Origin: Microbispora hainanensis
Lineage (GTDB): Bacteria > Actinomycetota > Actinomycetes > Streptosporangiales > Streptosporangiaceae
Assembly (NCBI RefSeq): GCF_036186745.1
Contig: NZ_CP108086.1
Coordinates: forward strand, 8,060,001 to 8,124,000
DNA length: 64,000 bases
Direction: 5' to 3'
Below are positions 16,457 through 26,434 of this stretch, one piece after another (position 1 is the first letter of the stretch; each line of letters opens with the position of its first letter). Below the pieces are notes generated by a model. The model did no database searches. It was given only the letters and a program-made list of their open reading frames with translations, and was not told the DNA's origin. The position numbers and the translations under genes were made by a program.

Positions 16457-17023
16457 GTGACCACCGAGGACAAGCTCGCCTTCCGCTTCGACTGCGGCGC
16501 GGTCTGGTTGAACCTGCTCGCCACCAAAGGCCGCACGTTCAGCGCGGCGCCGGTGGAACGGCTGGCCACCCCCGCCCGCCTGGCGGAGTGGCTGGAGCGG
16601 TGCGAGCTGTCCCCCGCCCGGCCACCCGGCCAGGACGACCTGCACCTCGCGTGGGCGCTGCGCGAGACGCTGCGTGCGCTCGCGCTGGCCACGGTCGAGG
16701 AACGGCCGCCGCCGGCGGACGCCGTGGCCGGCCTGGCCGCCTTCCTCGGCGAGCATGACGATCCGGTGCGGCTGAGCGCGGACGACCGGCTGCGGCGCGA
16801 GCCCCCGGCGACCACGGCGCACGCCCTGGCCCGGATCGCCCGCCAGGCGGTGGACCAGATGACCGGATCCGACCGGCTGGCCCTGAAGAGCTGCCCCGAA
16901 AGTGACTGCAGGGGCGTCTTCATCGACCCGCCCGGACGCCGGCGCTGGTGCCCGAATCCCGCGTGCGCGAGCCGGGGAAGAGTCCGCGCGCTCCGCGCCC
17001 GCCGCAACGCCGGCCAGTCATGA
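16457..17023 (+). CDS. CGNR zinc-finger (ABATE-type) transcriptional regulator
   Basis: A 188-residue DNA-binding protein with an N-terminal ABATE-like ligand domain (FDCGAVWLNLLATKGR... and a helical middle) and a C-terminal CGNR-type zinc finger: LKSCPESDCRGVFIDPPGRRRWCPNPACASRGRVRALRARR, with four Cys residues in two pairs. Note that the canonical CGNR tetrapeptide reads CASR here. The GTG at 16457 has no ribosome site and a TACCCT -10 at the right distance for a leaderless message. Two operator copies lie immediately upstream, so it most likely represses itself and the divergent CMD/PTE-like operon. Confidence 0.82.
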   Translation: MTTEDKLAFRFDCGAVWLNLLATKGRTFSAAPVERLATPARLAEWLERCELSPARPPGQDDLHLAWALRETLRALALATVEERPPPADAVAGLAAFLGEHDDPVRLSADDRLRREPPATTAHALARIARQAVDQMTGSDRLALKSCPESDCRGVFIDPPGRRRWCPNPACASRGRVRALRARRNAGQS

Positions 17024-17028
17024 GAAAC

Positions 17029-17065
17029 GGCCCGGCGCCGCATGAGCAAGGCTCGGCGTCGGGCC
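17029..17065 (+). terminator. Hairpin after the CGNR gene
   Basis: GGCCCGGCGCCG (17029-17040) pairs with CGGCGTCGGGCC (17054-17065) through one G-T pair, followed by a T-richer stretch. It lies just after the CGNR stop codon. Further GC-rich self-complementary sequence around 17105-17145 may terminate the convergent DUF3618 transcript. Confidence 0.65.
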
Positions 17066-17172
17066 TTCGCGTCCTGTCTTCGCCGACCCCCGGGGAGCCC
17101 TGGTGGCGCGCGGGCGCCCGGCGCGCTTCGCGCCACGCCCCGGGCACCTCGCTCAGGCCCGCCTCGGGCCGG

Positions 17173-18264
17173 TCATCGATGCGCGAACCTCCGCATGACC
17201 GAGCGACGAGGCTGCGGGAACAGCCGCCGGCCGCCGAACATGCGGGACCGGCCGAGCATGCCGAGCACGCCCGTTCCGCCGCGCGCGCTCTTCCGGCCGA
17301 ACAGGCCCGGCCCGCCGGACATCCCCCTGCGGCCGAACATGCTCATGCCCCCGGGCGTCCTCTTCCCGCCGAACATGCTCATACCCCCGGGCGTCCTCTT
17401 CCCGCCGAACACGCCCTTGCCGCCGAGCGGGCCCATGCCGCCGGCCCTGCCCCTGGCGCCGAACAGGCCCCTCGTGCCTGCCCTGCCCCTGGCACCGAAC
17501 AGGCGCGCACCGCGGCCGAACATGCTCGTGGCCCCGGCTCTGCTCTTCGTGCCGGACATGCCGGAACCGAACGGCCGCGTTCCGCCGCCGGTCATCCCGG
17601 TCCTGCGGGAGGCGCCGAACATCCCGCCGGACATCCCGCCGAACATCCCGCTGCCCATGCGGGCTCCGCCCGCGCCGCGCATCCGCGGCATGCCCGCCAT
17701 ACCGGACCTCGTGATGCCGGACCTCGCCATGCCGGACCTCGCCATGCCGGACCTCGTCGTACGGCCCTGGCTCCGGGAGATCCGGCGAAACACCAGCAGC
17801 GCCGTCGCCATGGCTCCGGCCCCGGCGACGACGCCGGGACGACGCCTGGCCTGCTCGCCGGCCCTGGCCGCGGCTCCGCGCAGCGGCTCCGGCGTGACCT
17901 CGCGCACGCGTCCGGTGACACCGGCCACCCTGGCCCGCGCGGCCGCGGTGGTCGCGTGCACGCGCTGCTGCGCCCGTGCCTTCACGTCGGCCTTGGCGGC
18001 CAGCGCCTCGATCGTGTCGCCGAGGTCGTCGCGGGTCCGCTCGATCTCCTGACGGACCTCGGCGATCTCGTCGTGGCCCTTCCTCCGCTCGCCCGCGCCC
18101 CTGGTCTCGGTGTCCCGGGCCTCGGCGACGGGCTCGGGGCCGGGCTGCGCCTGCCGTACGGCGTTCAGCGACTCCGGGTCGGTGACCGGCTCTGACACGT
18201 CCTGTCTGTGCACACCCACGGTCCCGGCCTTCGGCCGGGCCGCCTTGGGGTCGGTCTCGGTCAT
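17173..18264 (-). CDS. DUF3618 protein with Gly/Met/Arg/Phe-rich tail
   Basis: A 363-residue protein. The DUF3618 core (IAEVRQEIERTRDDLGDTIEALAAKADVKARAQQRV, about residues 67-103) is typical of actinobacterial membrane-associated proteins coded beside a holin-like gene; a short hydrophobic stretch follows near GVVAGAGAMATALLVF. From about residue 165 to the end it is a strongly basic, low-complexity tail built from RSGMA, MFGG, GMSG and GGKRTPGGMSMFG units. The ATG at 18264 overlaps the upstream gene by four bases (ATGA). The core family has no known biochemical function; the 200-residue tail is far longer than usual and its role is unknown. Confidence 0.8.
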   Translation of the reverse strand: MTETDPKAARPKAGTVGVHRQDVSEPVTDPESLNAVRQAQPGPEPVAEARDTETRGAGERRKGHDEIAEVRQEIERTRDDLGDTIEALAAKADVKARAQQRVHATTAAARARVAGVTGRVREVTPEPLRGAAARAGEQARRRPGVVAGAGAMATALLVFRRISRSQGRTTRSGMARSGMARSGITRSGMAGMPRMRGAGGARMGSGMFGGMSGGMFGASRRTGMTGGGTRPFGSGMSGTKSRAGATSMFGRGARLFGARGRAGTRGLFGARGRAGGMGPLGGKGVFGGKRTPGGMSMFGGKRTPGGMSMFGRRGMSGGPGLFGRKSARGGTGVLGMLGRSRMFGGRRLFPQPRRSVMRRFAHR

Positions 18265-18659
18265 CTGCGCGCACTCTCCTTCATGACGTCGATGTCCGCT
18301 TTGAGGCTGCGCATCGCCTCGTCGGGAGTGGGCGGCGTCGCGCGGGACACCTGCTCCTTGCCCACCAGGGCGAGCAGTCCGGCGAGCGCCAGCAGCGCGG
18401 CGCCGATGACCAGGGCGCTCGCCCAGGCCGGCAGCACGAGCGCGAGGGCCAGGATCGCCGTGGCCACGAGGGCGCCTCCGCCGTAGAACGCGATGAGACC
18501 CGCGGCGCCGAGCAGGCCCGCGCCCATTCCCGCGCGTTTGCCCTTGCGGGTCATTTCCAGCCGCGCCAGGCGCAGTTCGTCGCGGATCAGCCGGGAGACG
18601 TCCTCGGACAGCCGGCGGACGAGTTCGCCCGTTGAAAGCGACTCCTTCTGGATGGTCAT
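18261..18659 (-). CDS. Phage-holin-like (DUF1469 / actinobacterial Holin-X) membrane protein
   Basis: A 132-residue protein with an N-terminal amphipathic helix (TGELVRRLSEDVSRLIRDELRLARLEM), then two membrane helices (GLLGAAGLIAFYGGGALVATAILALALVLP and ALVIGAALLALAGLLALVG), matching the Phage_holin_3_6 / Holin-X family. In Actinobacteria this family occurs outside prophages beside DUF3618 genes and is thought to be an envelope protein, so no prophage should be inferred. The ATG at 18659 has GGGAGG 7 bases upstream. It is coupled to the DUF3618 gene. Confidence 0.82.
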   Translation of the reverse strand: MTIQKESLSTGELVRRLSEDVSRLIRDELRLARLEMTRKGKRAGMGAGLLGAAGLIAFYGGGALVATAILALALVLPAWASALVIGAALLALAGLLALVGKEQVSRATPPTPDEAMRSLKADIDVMKESARR

Positions 18660-18753
18660 GGCCTGCCTCCCTTCCAGGGTTGGGAAGCGCCTACCCGCAG
18701 CCGAGAGCCCTAACCACGGGCCCCGGCGGGGTGAACGGCCAGGCTGTTACACG

Positions 18754-18764
18754 TGAAAGTTTCA
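18754..18764. promoter_or_regulatory. TGAAAGTTTCA box upstream of the cellulase promoter
   Basis: TGAAAGTTTCA resembles the streptomycete hemicellulase operator usually given as CGAAANTTTCG, with different flanks. A second overlapping repeat, GTTTCA-GTTA-TGAAAC, spans 18759-18774. It lies about 105 bases before the cel48 promoter and about 95 bases before the divergent holin-like gene, so it could serve either. Confidence 0.4.
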
Positions 18765-18868
18765 GTTATGAAACAGCGCCACGTCCGCCAGAGGGTGGCA
18801 AAAGGCCAGTAAGGGGCCTCGGCTCACCGCCCGATCGGGCCACGGCGTGAGGCGATTGCAACCCGTGA

Positions 18869-18896
18869 TTGACATACCGGGGGCCCAATCGACAAT
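18869..18896 (+). promoter_or_regulatory. Sigma70-type promoter of the cellulase genes
   Basis: TTGACA (18869-18874), a 16-base spacer and GACAAT (18891-18896, four of six matches to TATAAT). Transcription would start around 18903, directly beside the CelR-type palindrome. Confidence 0.6.
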
Positions 18897-18903
18897 CCTG
18901 ATG

Positions 18904-18917
18904 TGGGAGCGCTCCCA
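18904..18917. promoter_or_regulatory. CelR/CebR box 1
   Basis: TGGGAGCGCTCCCA, a perfect 14-bp palindrome identical to the operator described for CelR of Thermobifida fusca and the related CebR of Streptomyces, LacI-type repressors released by cellobiose. It sits at the predicted transcription start. Confidence 0.9.
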
Positions 18918-19025
18918 TCGTATCGGTTCAGATCCACCCTTGCCCGCATCGGTCACGAAATCCGCTACCTGGCATTTCTTCACCCGATGCTCCCACCCCC
19001 AACCCACTTTGGAGACCCTCCTCAA

Positions 19026-21515
19026 ATGCGAACGAGAGCTCTGAGTACGGGAGCGCTCCCACGATCGCGGAGACGGATCGCCCTTGTGGCGGCCGCCGCC
19101 GTGTCCGGCGGCCTCCTCGTCGGGCTGGCGCAGACTCCTGCGTCCGCCGCCGTGTCCTGTGACGTGCAGTACGCGCTCAACTCCTGGGGTTCCGGATCGG
19201 GCGGTTTCACCGTCAGCCTCGACATCAAGAACCTGGGCGATCCGATCAACAACTGGACGCTGCGGTTCAACTTCCCCAACGGGCAGCAGCTGTCGAACGG
19301 CTGGTCGGCGAACTGGAGCCAGAGCGGCGCCACCGTCACGGCCACGAACATGCCGTGGAACGCGAGCCTCGGCACCGGCACGACGACCAACATCGGTTTC
19401 CAGGGAACGTGGAACGGCAGCAACAACAAGCCCACCTCGTTCTCCATCAACGGTGTGACCTGCGGCGCGACCGCCAGCCCCTCACCGAGCCCCTCACCCA
19501 GCCCGTCTCCCTCGCCCTCGCCCTCGCCGAGCCCGTCGGCCTCGCCGTCGGCGTCCCCCTCCGCCTCGCCGTCGGTGTCGCCGTCCGCGTCCCCGTCCCC
19601 ATCGGCGAGCCCCACTCCGGGCACGGGCAACGAGTACATCGACAACTTCATGACGATGTACAACAAGATCCACGACCCGGCCAACGGGTACTTCTCGCCC
19701 GAGGGCGTGCCTTACCACTCGGTCGAGACGCTGCTCGTGGAGGCTCCCGACCAGGGCCACGAGACGACGTCCGAGGCGTTCAGCTACTACCTGTGGCTGG
19801 AGGCGATGTACGGCAAGATCACCGGTGACTGGACGAAGTTCAACACCGCGTGGACGACGATGGAGAAGTACATCATCCCGTCGCACGCCGACCAGCCCAC
19901 CAACGACAAGTACGACCCCAGCAAGCCGGCGACGTACGCGGGTGAGTGGAACGACATCAGCCAGTACCCGTCCCGGCTCGACAGCAGCGTCAGCGTCGGC
20001 AGCGACCCGATCGCGAACGAGCTGAAGAGCGCGTACGGCACGTCCGACATCTACGGCATGCACTGGCTGCTGGACGTCGACAACACCTACGGCTACGGCC
20101 GCTGTGGCGACGGCACCACCAAGCCGGCGTACATCAACACCTACCAGCGCGGGCCCGAGGAGTCGGTCTTCGAGACCATCCCGCAGCCGTCGTGCGACAC
20201 CTTCGCATTCGGCGGTCCGAACGGGTACCTCGACCTGTTCACCGGTGACGCGTCGTACGCGAAGCAGTGGAAGTACACCAACGCGCCGGACGCCGACGCC
20301 CGCGCCGTCCAGGCCGCCTACTGGGCGCTGACCTGGGCGACCGAGCAGGGCAAGCAGGGGCAGATCTCCACCGCGGTGGCCAACGCCGCCAAGATGGGCG
20401 ACTACCTGCGCTACGCGATGTACGACAAGTACTTCAAGCAGCCGAACTGCACCAGCACCTCCTGCCCGGCGGGCACCGGCAAGAACTCGTCGAACTACCT
20501 GCTGTCCTGGTACTACGCCTGGGGCGGCGCGTACGACACGTCGGCCGGATGGGCCTGGCGCATCGGCTCCAGCCACAACCACGGCGGCTACCAGAACCCG
20601 ATGGCGGCCTGGGCGCTGTCGAACGTCAACGCGCTGAAGCCCAAGGGCTCGACCGCCGTCAGCGACTGGTCGACCAGCCTCACCCGCCAGCTGCAGTTCT
20701 ACAAGTGGCTGCAGTCGGCCGAGGGCGCCATCGCCGGTGGCGCGACCAACAGCTGGGAGGGCCACTACGCCTCCCCGCCGTCGAGCCTGCCGAAGTTCTT
20801 CGGCATGGCCTATGACTGGCAGCCCGTCTACCACGACCCGCCGTCCAACCAGTGGTTCGGCTTCCAGGCGTGGTCGATGGAGCGCGTGGCCGAGCTCTAC
20901 TACGCCACGGGCAACAGCGACGCCAAGAGCATCCTCGACAAGTGGGTCGCCTGGGCGCTGTCGGGCACCACGATCAACTCCGACGGCACCTTCCAGATCC
21001 CGTCGACGCTGCACTGGAGCGGCCAGCCGGACGCCAGCTTCAGCGGCTCGGGGATGCCGCCGGCCAACACCGGGCTGCACGTGACCATCCAGGACTACAC
21101 CGACGACATCGGCGTGGCCGGTTCGTACGCCAAGACCCTGATGTTCTACGCGGCCAGGTCGGGCAACGCCCAGGCCAAGAGCACGGCCAAGGCCCTGCTC
21201 GACGGCATCTGGCAGAACAACCAGGACGACAAGGGCGTGTCGGTCGCGGAGACCAAGACCGACTACAACCGCCTGGACGACCCGATCTACGTCCCGTCCG
21301 GCTGGAGCGGCACGATGCCGAACGGCGACCCGATCAACAGCAACTCGACCTTCATCTCCATCCGGTCCTGGTACAAGAACGACCCGGACTGGCCGAAGGT
21401 CCAGTCGTACCTGAACGGCGGCACCCCTCCGGTCTTCCACTACCACCGCTTCTGGGCGCAGACCGACGTGGCCACCGCGTACGGACAGTACGGCCTGCTC
21501 TTCCCCAACGGCTGA
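19026..21515 (+). CDS. Secreted GH48 cellulase with N-terminal CBM2
   Basis: An exo-acting processive cellulase (cellobiohydrolase acting from reducing ends) of 829 residues. A signal peptide (basic start, hydrophobic [21 protein letters not shown]) ends near residue 42. A CBM2 follows (about 45-148, bracketed by Cys residues with conserved Trp), then a Pro/Ser linker to about 200, then a full GH48 module with the catalytic-acid motif [16 protein letters not shown]. The ATG at 19026 is chosen because GGAGA lies 10 bases before it and the signal peptide begins there; an upstream in-frame codon at 18903 would put non-signal sequence in front. The order matches T. fusca Cel48A. A CelR box precedes it and a second lies within its signal-peptide codons. 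Confidence 0.93.
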   Translation: MRTRALSTGALPRSRRRIALVAAAAVSGGLLVGLAQTPASAAVSCDVQYALNSWGSGSGGFTVSLDIKNLGDPINNWTLRFNFPNGQQLSNGWSANWSQSGATVTATNMPWNASLGTGTTTNIGFQGTWNGSNNKPTSFSINGVTCGATASPSPSPSPSPSPSPSPSPSPSASPSASPSASPSVSPSASPSPSASPTPGTGNEYIDNFMTMYNKIHDPANGYFSPEGVPYHSVETLLVEAPDQGHETTSEAFSYYLWLEAMYGKITGDWTKFNTAWTTMEKYIIPSHADQPTNDKYDPSKPATYAGEWNDISQYPSRLDSSVSVGSDPIANELKSAYGTSDIYGMHWLLDVDNTYGYGRCGDGTTKPAYINTYQRGPEESVFETIPQPSCDTFAFGGPNGYLDLFTGDASYAKQWKYTNAPDADARAVQAAYWALTWATEQGKQGQISTAVANAAKMGDYLRYAMYDKYFKQPNCTSTSCPAGTGKNSSNYLLSWYYAWGGAYDTSAGWAWRIGSSHNHGGYQNPMAAWALSNVNALKPKGSTAVSDWSTSLTRQLQFYKWLQSAEGAIAGGATNSWEGHYASPPSSLPKFFGMAYDWQPVYHDPPSNQWFGFQAWSMERVAELYYATGNSDAKSILDKWVAWALSGTTINSDGTFQIPSTLHWSGQPDASFSGSGMPPANTGLHVTIQDYTDDIGVAGSYAKTLMFYAARSGNAQAKSTAKALLDGIWQNNQDDKGVSVAETKTDYNRLDDPIYVPSGWSGTMPNGDPINSNSTFISIRSWYKNDPDWPKVQSYLNGGTPPVFHYHRFWAQTDVATAYGQYGLLFPNG
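19048..19061. promoter_or_regulatory. CelR/CebR box 2 inside the cel48 coding region
   Basis: CGGGAGCGCTCCCA differs from the CelR palindrome by a single base. It lies over codons 8-12 of the GH48 gene, 144 bp downstream of box 1, well placed for looping or a roadblock. Confidence 0.75.
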
Positions 21516-21531
21516 GCACGCCCCGTAAGCC

Positions 21532-24052
<2,521 letters not shown>

Positions 24053-24078
24053 CCCGCGTTCCCGGGCTCGCCCCAGTC

Positions 24079-24120
24079 GCCCGCCTTCCCCAGACGGACC
24101 CCTCTCTGGGGGAGGCGGGC
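24079..24120 (+). terminator. Hairpin after the GH9 gene
   Basis: GCCCGCCTTCCCC (24079-24091) pairs with GGGGGAGGCGGGC (24108-24120) with one mismatch, 27 bases after the GH9 stop. It suggests at least partial separation from the following CBM2 gene. Confidence 0.65.
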
Positions 24121-24152
24121 ATCCACGTAAGCGCCGAGCAAGGGAGAGATCG

Positions 24153-24554
24153 ATGATCAGAAGGACGATCGCCGCGACAGGCCTCATCCTGGCGACCGCG
24201 GGGATCACGGCCGCCCCCGCATCCGCGGACTCGATCGGCTGCAAGGCGGTCTACACGGTCACCAGCCAGTGGCCCGGAACGCGGGACGCCGTCTCGCTCG
24301 GGCAGGTCACGGTGACCAACAGCGGCTCGTGGGCGATCAAGGGCTGGCGTGTGTCGTGGCGCTACACCGACGGCAGCGTGATCACCCAGGTGTGGGGGGC
24401 AGTGCCCCTCCCGGTGATCGGCACCGTCGGGTCGTACGCCTTCGGCAACGAGACCTACAACGGCGAGCTGCCGATCGGCGGCTCGACCGTCTTCGGCTTC
24501 GCCGCCCGCCTGGGCGGCGGAAGGGCCCCCGAGGTGACCTGCACGCCCGCCTGA
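24153..24554 (+). CDS. Secreted stand-alone CBM2 cellulose-binding protein
   Basis: A 133-residue secreted protein: a signal peptide (IAATGLILATAGITAAPASA, ending near residue 26) followed by a single CBM2-like module and nothing else. The module is bracketed by Cys residues (IGCKAVYTVTSQW at its start, EVTCTPA at its end) and keeps the Trp pattern SQW, GWRVSWRY and QVWG. No catalytic module, AA10 N-terminal His or linker is present, so it is neither an enzyme nor an LPMO; it could loosen cellulose or bind the cell or mycelium to it. The ATG has AAGGGAGAG upstream. It is third in the cellulose island. Confidence 0.82.
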   Translation: MIRRTIAATGLILATAGITAAPASADSIGCKAVYTVTSQWPGTRDAVSLGQVTVTNSGSWAIKGWRVSWRYTDGSVITQVWGAVPLPVIGTVGSYAFGNETYNGELPIGGSTVFGFAARLGGGRAPEVTCTPA

Positions 24555-24616
24555 TCTGCGGGCGCTGCACAGCCCCCTCTCAAGCAGGCGGGTCTCACGC
24601 ACGTTGATCCGGACGC

Positions 24617-24653
24617 CGACGATCCCCCGGGACACATTCCCGGGGGATCGTCG
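24617..24653. terminator. Strong terminator closing the cellulose island
   Basis: A perfect 15-bp stem with a 7-base loop (24617-24631 with 24639-24653; core GATCCCCCGGG / CCCGGGGGATC). It is symmetric and could serve both the CBM2 gene and the convergent small gene. Confidence 0.8.
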
Positions 24654-24708
24654 TCTCGCGTTATATGGACCTGACGCGGCCGGACATGTCACATCACGAC
24701 ATGCCGGA

Positions 24709-24972
24709 TCACCACGACTCCGGAGGCAGGTTCACGTCGCCGACACGGTCGTAGATGACGGTCTCGTCCTCCAGCCTGACGACCATGACACGGCGGGCGA
24801 GTCCCGCTCGCTCCAGCGCCTTCGCCGACTCGACGGCGTTCTTGGCGTAGTGGTAACGGTCACGGCTACCGGTGAACGGGCTCTCCCTGTCGCACCTGAC
24901 CTCGTAGCGGTCATCCGGCCAGGGCTGACGAAGCCCGTCAGTCGTACTGCGCTCGGTAGCGGTCGCGGTCAT
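24709..24972 (-). CDS. Small hypothetical protein
   Basis: An 87-residue soluble protein that I do not recognise. The sequence is mixed and ordered in character (DDRYEVRCDRESPFTGSRDRYHYAKNAVESAKALERAG, then a likely beta hairpin RVMVVRLEDETVIYDRVG), so it is probably a genuine folded product. The ATG at 24972 is chosen because AGAGG lies 6 bases before it; longer readings run into decayed sequence. No membrane or signal segment is present. It stands alone between the cellulose island terminator and the pseudogene patch. Confidence 0.6.
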   Translation of the reverse strand: MTATATERSTTDGLRQPWPDDRYEVRCDRESPFTGSRDRYHYAKNAVESAKALERAGLARRVMVVRLEDETVIYDRVGDVNLPPESW

Positions 24973-25129
24973 TGCACACCTCTCATGTCGCGGAGGGACC
25001 TCCGCTAAGAAAGACCCCCCTGCCCCCCCGAGGCATAAGTATTGCCCATATGCAACATTTGTTTCACAGCACCCCCTCAGATGGGAGCCGTCGTCGAGCC
25101 TTCCGGCCAGGAGCACCGCGACGAGCATG

Positions 25130-25343
25130 CCCGCCCCCTGTGCGGCGACAGCCACCCGGCCTGCCCGGGCGGCATGCCGTCGACCGTCTGGAAATACAGC
25201 GGCACCGCGAACGCCGCGGCGAAGGGCAGGAGCACGGCCGACAGGATGCTCGTCAGCAGCAACAAGGGGACGGCGAGGAAGAAGATCCACCGCCAGGACA
25301 GCGCGTTGATGACCGCGCCCGCGACGACGGGCCCGGCCAGCAT
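25130..25343 (-). pseudogene. Remnant of an EmrB/QacA-type MFS transporter
   Basis: One frame carries GPVVAGAVINALSWRWIFFLAVPLLLL, matching the segment after motif C of 14-TM drug efflux proteins, fused directly to AVPLYFQTVDGMPPGQAGW, which normally lies several helices later. The intervening helices are deleted and no start or C-terminal part survives, so this is a decayed gene. Confidence 0.65.
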
Positions 25344-25500
25344 GTGCGGCGGCGGGGCGTCGGACGGCCGCCCGTCGTACGGCGGCGGAGCGGCCTCGGG
25401 ACCGGGAGCGCCGGCGGCGTGGGCGCCTTCCGCGAGCAGGGTGTCGGCGGGGTGCCCGGCGCCGAGGAGGCGCAGCAGGATCTCCCGGGCGGCTGGGCGG

Positions 25501-25645
25501 CGGGACCGACCGTCTGCCCGGCGATCTGCTCGGGCGCCATGTAGGCGGGGGTGCCCACGACCGCGCTCGACACGGTGCCGGTGGCGTTCAGCACCCGCGC
25601 GATCCCGAAGTCGGCGGCGAGGTCCACGGTGCGGCCCGTGGAGGA
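25501..25645 (-). pseudogene. Remnant of a Ser/Thr protein kinase
   Basis: A different frame from the MFS remnant carries AADFGIARVLNATG followed by VVGTPAYMAPEQIAGQTVG, that is the DFG motif, activation loop and APE motif of a Hanks-type kinase. No N-lobe, HRD motif or C-lobe remains nearby. This is a fragment about 50 codons long. Confidence 0.65.
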
Positions 25646-25815
25646 GTGACCGGCGCCTTCGAGTAGCATCCGGCAGGCCAGGAGGGATTTGTCCCACGGT
25701 GGGGTGATTCGGTCGGGCCGTATAGATTACTGACGGCATCTATCACGAGGCCCGACCCACCCCTGCGGCGTGGTGCATGGCTATCCCGCCCTCTGGCGAG
25801 CAGGAGACCGATCCC

Positions 25816-26340
25816 TTGAGCTGGTTCATCACGGACGACCCCGAAGTGCTTCGCTCCGAGGCGGGGTCGTTCCGACCGCACCTGCGCCTCCACCGTCTCG
25901 ACCGGCTTGTGCGCCCTGACGTCGCACCGCCGGGGGCGCCGCGGGCGGCGACCGGCGATGACCGGGCTCTTCTTCATGACTGGTGCACCCGTTTCGTCAC
26001 GGAAGCCGGCTTGCTCGGAGCCGATCTCGACGTGTTCGTCGACGAGCGGCTGAGCCAGGGCGGCTGGCGGCTGTGGACGGTCGGGGACGAACCTGTGGCC
26101 ATGGCCGCCATGACGTCGGTGGTGGCCGGCACGGCCCGCATCACTCCCGTCTACACGCTGCCCGGACACCGCGGCCGGGGCCACGGCTCGGCCGTCACCG
26201 CGGCCGTTTCCCAGGCGGCTCTCGACGCCGGCGCGGAACACGTGCTCCTCTTCACCGACCTCGCCGACGCGACGAGCAACAGCGTCTACCAGCGCATCGG
26301 ATACCGCCCCGTCTCCGACTACCGGATCGTGGTGCCTTGA
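25816..26340 (+). CDS. GNAT N-acetyltransferase with an internal deletion
   Basis: The C-terminal half is a clear GNAT fold: WRLWTVGDEPVAMAAMTSVVAGTARITPVYTLPGHRGRGHGSAVTAAVSQAALD (acetyl-CoA loop RGRGHG), then LLFTDLADATSNSVYQRIGYRPV. Family members I know are about 270-300 residues; here the first 22 residues resemble their N-terminus and join straight to the RLHRLDRLVRP segment, so roughly 90 residues of the N-terminal domain seem missing in frame. A TTG at 25816 with AGGAGA 8 bases upstream is preferred; an ATG at 25777 has no ribosome site. It may be inactive or a reduced form. Confidence 0.65.
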   Translation: MSWFITDDPEVLRSEAGSFRPHLRLHRLDRLVRPDVAPPGAPRAATGDDRALLHDWCTRFVTEAGLLGADLDVFVDERLSQGGWRLWTVGDEPVAMAAMTSVVAGTARITPVYTLPGHRGRGHGSAVTAAVSQAALDAGAEHVLLFTDLADATSNSVYQRIGYRPVSDYRIVVP

Positions 26341-26434
26341 CACCGCAGCCGGCTGCCGGTGAGAGCCGGCCGGGACAGGACACGAGACACCCTCGGCCGC
26401 CCAGGCCCGAGGCTTCCAGACAGAGGTGACACCC

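Noticed and set aside
18261-18659. Prophage remnant suggested by a holin-like gene
   Set aside because: The family is common outside phages next to DUF3618 in Actinobacteria, and no other phage gene is nearby.
19494-19630. Pro/Ser codon repeats in the cellulase linkers as a mobile or regulatory repeat
   Set aside because: They are ordinary interdomain linkers of actinobacterial cellulases.
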